Below, piece by piece: positions 58,831-64,000 of a stretch of DNA of 64,000 bases. Source of the DNA: JACJYC01 sp964558465 (GTDB lineage: Bacteria; Bacteroidota; Bacteroidia; Chitinophagales; Saprospiraceae). Every line of letters starts with the position of its first letter. Positions within the stretch are counted from its first letter, which is position 1. Location of the stretch: contig CAZLEF010000011.1 in NCBI GenBank assembly GCA_964558465.1, positions 1-64,000 of the forward strand, given 5' to 3'. The notes below the pieces were generated by a model, which was given only the letters and a program-made list of their open reading frames with translations, was not told the DNA's origin and did not search any database. A program made the position numbers and the translations under genes.

Positions 58831-59256
58831 CTAAGGCTTCCGCACCAGTTCAACCAGCAATTGTGCGGTATACCCTCCCTTTTTGATTTTAGTGTCGGCT
58901 ACCGGATAGGGGTCCAGCCGGAGCAGGCTGACGTTGTATGGCCCGATAGAACTGCTGGCCAGGTCGCGGTATCCTCCGCGCAGGGTTAAAGTCAGGGTGT
59001 CTTCGGGCATTCCAGCGTGTGAAACAGCGAATTTGACCACTGCTTCGCCTTCCCAGATGCAATTTACGTTGACCGGGCACCGCGAATCCTCAACGACCCT
59101 TGCAAAATAGACCTCCAGCATTTTATCCTCCCTGGCCACCATAGCATCTCCCTCCTCCAAGGTAAATGGCATACCCAGATTAAATTTTTCCTGGTTACAA
59201 GCAGTCAAAGCCATTCCAAAAAGAGCGGGCAAAAGCAGTTTGAATCGTTTTCTCAT
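58831..59256 (-). CDS. Small lipoprotein of unknown function
   Basis: A 141-residue lipoprotein (lipobox A-L-T-A-C, Cys20; ATG 59256). The mature part is beta-rich with two cysteines in 'DSRCPVNVNCIWEGEAVVKFAV', a pattern common to small Bacteroidota lipoproteins that have a disulfide after 'RCP...C-x-W-x-G'. The rest ('LTLTLRGGYRDLASSSIGPYNVSLLRLDPYPV') resembles one compact beta-barrel domain. No function known. It follows the helical-repeat gene on the same strand by 11 bp. Confidence 0.7.
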   Translation of the reverse strand: MRKRFKLLLPALFGMALTACNQEKFNLGMPFTLEEGDAMVAREDKMLEVYFARVVEDSRCPVNVNCIWEGEAVVKFAVSHAGMPEDTLTLTLRGGYRDLASSSIGPYNVSLLRLDPYPVADTKIKKGGYTAQLLVELVRKP

Positions 59257-59267
59257 GGATTGATTAT

Positions 59268-61568
59268 TTATTGTTTGGCTGCATAATTTCTGAAAGTCCG
59301 GCATTCTCTGATCACCCTGCCGTAAAAAGCGGTATTGGCGTAATTGCTGATCAAAAGATTGAATCCCTCCCGTTGGGGCGCCTCATCAGGGGATGCAAAT
59401 ACCGCATATCGTTTTTGCTCGCATTTAGCCTCCCAAAAGGCGGCTTGGGCGGCAAGGTTCGGATCTTCGGCCGTAAAACGGGCTTTTTGAAAATAAAATT
59501 GCGCCCTCGAACAGTCAAAATTTTCCCAGTTCCCAAATTGAGCGCCCTCATACGGGGCTACCTGGCTTCGGTCGCCTCTGCGATGCCGCAACAGGCTGGC
59601 GCCGCTGCGAAAGGCGTCCATTCCACGCCAGGCTGAGCCGAAATAAGTTAAATTGTAATGCCCGATACCCAGTTGAAGGTAATATTGGGCTGCCCGGTCC
59701 GGAACCATTTCCGCCCTGGCCTTGAATTCCAGATCGAGCAACTCCTGTATCAATTCCCCTTTGTTGTATAAAGGCAGGGAATCGGGGATGAGACAGTGGA
59801 CACAGTCCTCCAGCCGGTCGACAAACGGGTTGACCAACCCCAATTCGTCCCAATCGCTGGTTTTGAGTTCGTTCAGGGTTTTGAGGGCGGCTTCCAGTTG
59901 TCCCTCTGCCATCAGCACATTGGCTTTAAGGTTGATCAGTTCTTTTTCGATGGTGCTGCCATCGGGTTTTTCCACCATCGTTTTTTCGTACCAGGTCCGG
60001 TGTTCCTTCCGGCAGATGCTGATCAGGTTGTCGATGATCTCCGGTTTGGGGTTCAACTTGAGGTCGAACAGGGTATATTGCGCAAGAAAAGCCTTGCCTT
60101 CCTGGCCGGATTTTTGATAAAGGTAGGAAATTTTGTCGCGCATGAAATCCGTAAATGCGGGCATTTGTTTGTAGATGGGATCGTCGCGCTGAAAATCGCC
60201 CCATTCCTTTTCCACTCTTTCGTTGAGGCGCTCTGCAGATGCGATTTCCAATACTTGTTCCCATATTTTCAACTGGGTTTCCAGGGTGTCATTATCTACC
60301 ATTCCGCGGGCTTCCTGAAAGGTTTTGCCGGCAAAATAATAATTGCCGGCCAGTACCTCCAGATACCCTTCCACGATTTTCCAGAAGTCTTTTTGAGGGG
60401 TTGCAGGGTTTTTGAGGAGTTCCCGGACAAAAGACTGAAGGTCGATCACGCGGTTGCCGGCAACCGGTCGCGGAATACCAAAATTCCGGGCGTTGGATTG
60501 AGCCTGGTCGTTGAATTCCAACCCCAGCAGGTCGCGCTCCAACCGGTAAAGTTCGCGTACCGCCAGCAATTGCAGGTGCTCGTTGGCCGGGTCGTATTCG
60601 TAAATATGCGCCATTTCCTCCAGCAGGCGGCTGTTTTCCGAATTGGCCCTCAAGACGTGCAACATGGCCCTTTCCCGGTCGCTCCGGCACAACAAAAGGC
60701 ATTGGTTCCACTCCTCGTCGGTCCGGATGTTAAAACTCCGGTAGGCCGATTCCCGTTTGGCGGGGCATTCCGCAAAGACCCGGCTGAAAAGGTAGGAGGC
60801 CTGAACAGGATCGCCGAGCGACATCAAGGCGCCTGCCCGGTGTCCTTCGATCCACCAGGTTATGGTGCTGGGGTCGTTGTCCACCTTCGGGATCAGGTAA
60901 TCATAAAGTTCCAGCGTTTGGCGGTAATCTTTCATATAATGCGCCAGTCGGACCATCTGGTAAGCGTACCTGAGCCGGAAATAATGTGATTCGGTTTGCA
61001 AAAAAACCTCCTTTCCCTGGTCGATCAGGTTTTGCATGGCTGCCGTGTCCGGCGTTCTTTTTTCCCAGGCGTCCTCCTCGTCGGGGGCGGCATATCGCTG
61101 GCACCTTCTGGCATACAGGATATAGTCGAGGGCTTCGACACACTGGTTTTTGTACAAGATCCGGGCAAAAGAATTGGAGGCGATGCGTGTACCCAACGAG
61201 CGAAGGGAAGTTTCCTGGTTGGCCGTGGCCGCCCTCAGGTCGCGCAGGTCAGACTCGGGAAAGCGGTAAATCAACTCATAGATATCCTGCGATTTGGCCA
61301 GCTTGCAAAAGCGGTCGCGCCATTCTTTGATGTTCTCCTCGATCTGGCGCTGTGCGGCCGGCTTGTAGTACTGGTAAAGGGATTTAAAATCGAGCAAGTA
61401 GGGTGTGAAACCACCGTTCAACCGCACGAGGTCGGGCATAATGAACGAATAACCCTGAAAGACAGGGCAATCTCCTGCGGTGCGCAAGGGCAGGACGGTC
61501 AGCAAGAACCCGGTAAGAGAACAATTACGGAGCAGACAAACGAGTTGCCAGATCTTTGAGGCTTTCAT
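59268..61568 (-). CDS. Large helical-repeat protein, function unknown
   Basis: A 766-residue protein with a hydrophobic N-terminus ('WQLVCLLRNCSLTGFLLTVLPLRTAGDC') acting as signal or anchor. The body is nearly all helical with TPR-like pairs ('HYFRLRYAYQMVRLAHYMKDYRQTLELYDYLIP', 'HRAGALMSLGDPVQASYLFSRVF', 'LKANVLMAEGQLEAALKTLNEL', 'YYLQLGIGHYNLTYFGSAWRGMDAFRSG'). The family is not recognised. It overlaps the upstream lipoprotein gene by 44 bp, so both are co-translated. A structural or scaffold role in the envelope is inferred from the fold and the lipoprotein partners only. Confidence 0.65.
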   Translation of the reverse strand: MKASKIWQLVCLLRNCSLTGFLLTVLPLRTAGDCPVFQGYSFIMPDLVRLNGGFTPYLLDFKSLYQYYKPAAQRQIEENIKEWRDRFCKLAKSQDIYELIYRFPESDLRDLRAATANQETSLRSLGTRIASNSFARILYKNQCVEALDYILYARRCQRYAAPDEEDAWEKRTPDTAAMQNLIDQGKEVFLQTESHYFRLRYAYQMVRLAHYMKDYRQTLELYDYLIPKVDNDPSTITWWIEGHRAGALMSLGDPVQASYLFSRVFAECPAKRESAYRSFNIRTDEEWNQCLLLCRSDRERAMLHVLRANSENSRLLEEMAHIYEYDPANEHLQLLAVRELYRLERDLLGLEFNDQAQSNARNFGIPRPVAGNRVIDLQSFVRELLKNPATPQKDFWKIVEGYLEVLAGNYYFAGKTFQEARGMVDNDTLETQLKIWEQVLEIASAERLNERVEKEWGDFQRDDPIYKQMPAFTDFMRDKISYLYQKSGQEGKAFLAQYTLFDLKLNPKPEIIDNLISICRKEHRTWYEKTMVEKPDGSTIEKELINLKANVLMAEGQLEAALKTLNELKTSDWDELGLVNPFVDRLEDCVHCLIPDSLPLYNKGELIQELLDLEFKARAEMVPDRAAQYYLQLGIGHYNLTYFGSAWRGMDAFRSGASLLRHRRGDRSQVAPYEGAQFGNWENFDCSRAQFYFQKARFTAEDPNLAAQAAFWEAKCEQKRYAVFASPDEAPQREGFNLLISNYANTAFYGRVIRECRTFRNYAAKQ

Positions 61569-62577
61569 AGGGCAATACGGTTAAATTGGCGGGATCCAGG
61601 TGGTAAAAAATCAGGCGGCGATCCACAGGATCCAGTTTTTTGCCTGCTTCGCCGATAACCGCCTGCAGTTGGGTCGAATCAATCGCTTCCAGCCTTATGC
61701 GGTCGCCGGCGTATAAATAGTAGCCATTAAGGTACGTACTTTTTTTAACCTCGTAGCGGCTTTCTTCCAATTTCCGGAAACGGACGGTATCGGCGAGCGA
61801 TTCGGGCCCAAGTCCGCTGATCAGTTTGATCATTTTATTTTCCCGGAACAGGACGCCCCAGCGAAAAACCGGAAGGGCCAGGTCGAGGTGAAGCGGGTAG
61901 GGGCTGATTCCGCGCAGGTATTCCCTTGCTTTTTCCAGGTTGAGGATGGAATTGGGTTCGTCCCAATTTTCCAGGTCGCCGACATTATAAAACATGAGGG
62001 CGCCCTTGTCCGCCGGTGGAACCCCGGTCTGATCGGGGTACTTCCACTGATGGAGCCGGATGGTTGCCGAAATGGCCCAACCGTTTTCCTTTGTCTGGTT
62101 GCGAAGTGTTTTCAGGAACCCGAAATAGGCCGCCCGGGTGCCCTGCGTCCAGTCGCAGTCGATTTGAATTTCTTTCACCCGGACTTCCGGCGCGATATCC
62201 CGGATCTTTCCGGCGATCCGCCGGGCCAGCAATGGAAGGCCGTCGGGTGCGAGACGCGCGAAGGTCCGGTTGGTAATGAATACGCAGGGGATGATCTCAT
62301 AAGCGGCAAATGCGCCGGAATCCCGGGTAAGGGTTGCCACCGGCACGGGTTCATTCCGGGTATCATCCCAGTCGATGTCCAGGAATTTTACGTATAAAAG
62401 CCCGACGCCGGCCTTGTTAAGGTAGTATTGCTCCGGCCTGCCGACCTCAAAGTGGGAGCGCCAGTAATAAAAGGCGGGGTCGACCCGGACGGGTTCTTTG
62501 GCGCCGCATCCGGTTAAAATCAGCAGAAACAGCCCTTGAAGGCATCGTAAAAAATGAAAGAAGTTTGAATCGCGCAC
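61525..62577 (-). CDS. Lipoprotein with TIM-barrel-like (DUF3142-type) features
   Basis: A 350-residue lipoprotein (lipobox I-L-T-G-C, Cys24). 'PAFYYWRSHFEV' at the mature start, 'VKEIQIDCDWTQGTRAAYFGFLKTLRNQ' and 'ALMFYNVGDLENW' look like successive strands of a glycosidase-type barrel. The 'IDCDWT' segment sits where catalytic acids are often found. The overall outline resembles DUF3142 proteins, but that is from memory. It is the first gene of a pair with the helical-repeat gene, and its end overlaps that gene's start. Confidence 0.6.
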   Translation of the reverse strand: MRDSNFFHFLRCLQGLFLLILTGCGAKEPVRVDPAFYYWRSHFEVGRPEQYYLNKAGVGLLYVKFLDIDWDDTRNEPVPVATLTRDSGAFAAYEIIPCVFITNRTFARLAPDGLPLLARRIAGKIRDIAPEVRVKEIQIDCDWTQGTRAAYFGFLKTLRNQTKENGWAISATIRLHQWKYPDQTGVPPADKGALMFYNVGDLENWDEPNSILNLEKAREYLRGISPYPLHLDLALPVFRWGVLFRENKMIKLISGLGPESLADTVRFRKLEESRYEVKKSTYLNGYYLYAGDRIRLEAIDSTQLQAVIGEAGKKLDPVDRRLIFYHLDPANLTVLPYESLKDLATRLSAP

Positions 62578-62653
62578 ACTTTATTAATTTGGTAGACGGC
62601 CCACTGCCTCTTCGACTCCGCTCAGAGGCCTGTCAACTGTCAACTTCGGACTT

Positions 62654-62737
62654 CGGACTGCCAACTGCCCACTGCGGACTGCCAACTGCCCACTGCCAAC
62701 TGCAGACTGCCAACTACAGACTGCCAACTGCCAACTC
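62654..62737. repeat. 7-bp tandem repeat (AACTGCC/GACTGCA family), about ten units
   Basis: This is the longest heptamer array of the window, ending exactly on the kdsD stop codon (minus strand). Units alternate AACTGCC, CACTGCG, GACTGCC, GACTGCA. Confidence 0.9.
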
Positions 62738-63707
62738 ATATTATCCCCTCCCGGATCAAATTATGCAAATGCACCATGCCGAGGTATTGATCTCCGTCCA
62801 CCACGATCAGTTGGGTAATGCTGTGGTGTTCCATCAGCTTCATGGCCTGTACGGCCAGGGCGTCTTTTTCAATGGTCTTGGGATTGGCGGTCATGAGATC
62901 GCTTGCTTTGATGCCCTGCAATCCCGTTGAACGTTCCAGCATTCTGCGCAGATCGCCGTCGGTGATGATGCCGCAAACCCTGCCTTTTTCATCCAGCACT
63001 GCGGTAGCGCCCAGCCGTTTGGAGGTCATTTCAAGGATGGTAGCCTGCAGGCTGGTATCGGGGTGTACGGCGGGCCTTTCGTTGTACGGATACAGGTTGC
63101 TGACCCGGAGGTAAAGCTGTTTTCCGAGGGCGCCTCCCGGGTGGTAGGTGGCAAAATCGCCAGGAGAAAACCCACGTACGGCCAGCAGCGCCGTGGCCAT
63201 TGCGTCGCCCAGGGCCATCTGGGCGGTGGTACTGGCCGTAGGGGCCAGGTTGTTCGGGTCCGCTTCCTGCGAAACCGGCGTGTGCAATATATAATCGGCT
63301 TCCCGCGCCAGGAACGAAGTCCGGTTGCCGACCATTGCGATGATCGGATTGCCCAGGTTTTTCAGCAATGGCGCCAGCACCCTGATCTCGGAGGTTTCAC
63401 CGCTCTTGGACAGACACAGCACCAGATCGAAGCGGCGGATCATCCCCAGGTCGCCGTGGATGGCGTCAGCCGCATGCATAAAAAGGGCAGGGGTGCCGGT
63501 TGAGTTCATGGTTGCTACAATTTTCTGGGCGATAATGGCGCTTTTTCCGATCCCGGTGACGACCAGTCTGCCCGGAGATTCGAATATGGCTTTTACGCAA
63601 GCTATAAAATCGGAATCCAGCGCTTCTCTCAACCCTTGAAGCGTCTCCAACTCTATATCAATGGTTCTTTGCGCAGTTTTTAAGATCAAAGTTTCCTTTT
63701 CTGACAC
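62736..63707 (-). CDS. kdsD: Arabinose-5-phosphate isomerase (KpsF/GutQ family)
   Basis: A 323-residue cytosolic enzyme converting ribulose-5-phosphate to arabinose-5-phosphate, the first step toward Kdo for lipopolysaccharide. The SIS domain is at ~30-190 ('VVTGIGKSAIIAQKIVATMNSTGTPALFMHAADAIHGDLGMI', 'LSKSGETSEI', 'NNLAPTASTTAQMALGDAMATALL'). Two CBS domains (~205-323) include 'ILEMTSKRLGATAVLDEKGRVCGIITDGDLRRML' and 'MEHHSITQLIVVDGDQYLGMVHLHNLIREGII'. Complete and typical in length. Divergent to recQ, an arrangement common in Bacteroidota. Confidence 0.95.
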   Translation of the reverse strand: MSEKETLILKTAQRTIDIELETLQGLREALDSDFIACVKAIFESPGRLVVTGIGKSAIIAQKIVATMNSTGTPALFMHAADAIHGDLGMIRRFDLVLCLSKSGETSEIRVLAPLLKNLGNPIIAMVGNRTSFLAREADYILHTPVSQEADPNNLAPTASTTAQMALGDAMATALLAVRGFSPGDFATYHPGGALGKQLYLRVSNLYPYNERPAVHPDTSLQATILEMTSKRLGATAVLDEKGRVCGIITDGDLRRMLERSTGLQGIKASDLMTANPKTIEKDALAVQAMKLMEHHSITQLIVVDGDQYLGMVHLHNLIREGII

Positions 63708-63943
63708 AAATTTTCTATTTTTGTCGGCTTTTTAAAAAAGAGAGCCCCCCGCTTGAAATTTTTGAGAAAATGTTTGTCAAAGCGCTTTAAATCGCAAATA
63801 ATGCCTAAATTTATACGCCTGCATACCAAAAGTAGAAACCATTACCGATTTAATTTGATTGGAGCAACAGACAAACAAATGTTGAGAGCCCCCCAGCTTG
63901 CGTGCAAAATTAGAGTAAAAACAGACTAAAAGTGTATTGAATT
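63708..63943. other. kdsD-recQ divergent promoter region
   Basis: It contains a plus-strand TATTTTTG (-7 box) at 63715-63722 and a short direct repeat, GAGAGCCCCCC[A]GCTTG, at about 63740 and 63893, 150 bp apart. No gene or RNA is recognised in it. Confidence 0.5.
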
Positions 63944-64000
63944 ATGACTGCTTCCACAGATTCCGTATTTGGCGCCTTGCAACAGTATTTTGGTTTCGAT
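63944..64000 (+). CDS. recQ: Start of an ATP-dependent DNA helicase RecQ (cut by window end)
   Basis: Only 19 codons are visible: an ATG followed by residues ending 'LQQYFGFD'. RecQ proteins begin with this L-x-x-Y-F-G-F/Y motif just before 'xFRPxQ', and recQ is the usual divergent neighbour of kdsD in Bacteroidota. The call is therefore likely but rests on few residues. Confidence 0.6.
   Translation, partial: MTASTDSVFGALQQYFGFD

Noticed and set aside
59796..60989. Plus-strand open frame (about 397 codons) opposite the helical-repeat gene
   Set aside because: Antisense shadow; composition rich in F, Q and V and no domain, while the minus strand gives a continuous helical protein linked to its neighbours.
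62654..62737. Tandem arrays considered as CRISPR
   Set aside because: Units are 7-16 bp, directly adjacent without unique spacers, and no cas gene is in the window.

Overview
The window comes from a member of the Bacteroidota, most likely the Saprospiria (Saprospiraceae-like). Three secreted proteins carry type IX secretion (T9SS) C-terminal sorting domains. There are an Oar-like TonB-dependent receptor and two BlaI/M56 cassettes. Several genes are preceded by the Bacteroidota -7 promoter box TAnnTTTG, with few clear Shine-Dalgarno sequences. PcrB and the neighbouring divergent kdsD/recQ pair also fit. The host genes are moderately GC-rich. Three patches are clearly AT-richer and look acquired: 1-526, 25139-26400 and 39480-42190.

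Layout. 1-940: the 3' end of a helicase-like gene and an IS3-type remnant. 0.9-8.5 kb: Tat-exported esterase, T9SS protein, cyclopropane-fatty-acid synthase, a PadR regulator translationally coupled to an FtsX-type permease, and a GyrI-like protein. 8.8-11.5 kb: ECF sigma factor, anti-sigma factor and a secreted protein. 11.8-15.8 kb: thiL, M28 peptidase/glutaminyl cyclase, cysE and cysM. 16-22.3 kb: plug-domain lipoprotein, a two-permease plus ATPase exporter and another FtsX permease. 22.6-24.2 kb: a lipoprotein gene and its truncated tandem copy. 25.1-26.4 kb: a decayed XcyI/Cfr9I-type restriction-modification system. 26.7-36.2 kb: a DUF2064 transferase, TonB receptor, MtnK-like kinase, nucleoside hydrolase and a YceI-porin-YceI group. 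36.2-39.4 kb: BlaI plus an M56 protease with twelve exact 29-residue repeats. 39.5-42 kb: an intact PaeR7I-type (CTCGAG) restriction-modification system. 42.3-47.2 kb: ScyD-like T9SS protein, a second M56/BlaI cassette and an outer-membrane protein. 47.2-53 kb: IPT/TIG lipoprotein, a coiled-coil/EAD-like gene pair and a haloperoxidase-MopE-T9SS fusion. 53.2-58.8 kb: pcrB and a manganese/zinc uptake operon with its DtxR-type regulator. 58.8-64 kb: unknown lipoproteins and a helical-repeat protein, kdsD and the start of recQ.

Two themes cut across the genes. First, gene 3' flanks carry three dispersed repeat families: 7-bp units (GACTGCA/AACTGCC), 8-bp units (TTCCTCGA) and REP-like palindromes (CCACGCC-N3-GGCGTGG). 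Both short tandem families also occur, in frame, inside the M56 gene at 36.6 kb. Second, both blaI promoters contain the same operator, TAGTTGCACWACTA, over the -33 box, so the two M56 cassettes may be co-regulated. The best candidates for something undescribed are the repeat-bearing M56 sensor with its shared operator, the EAD-like membrane protein with its coiled-coil partner, and the metal permease carrying its own DtxR-like sensor domain. No tRNA, rRNA or CRISPR array was seen.
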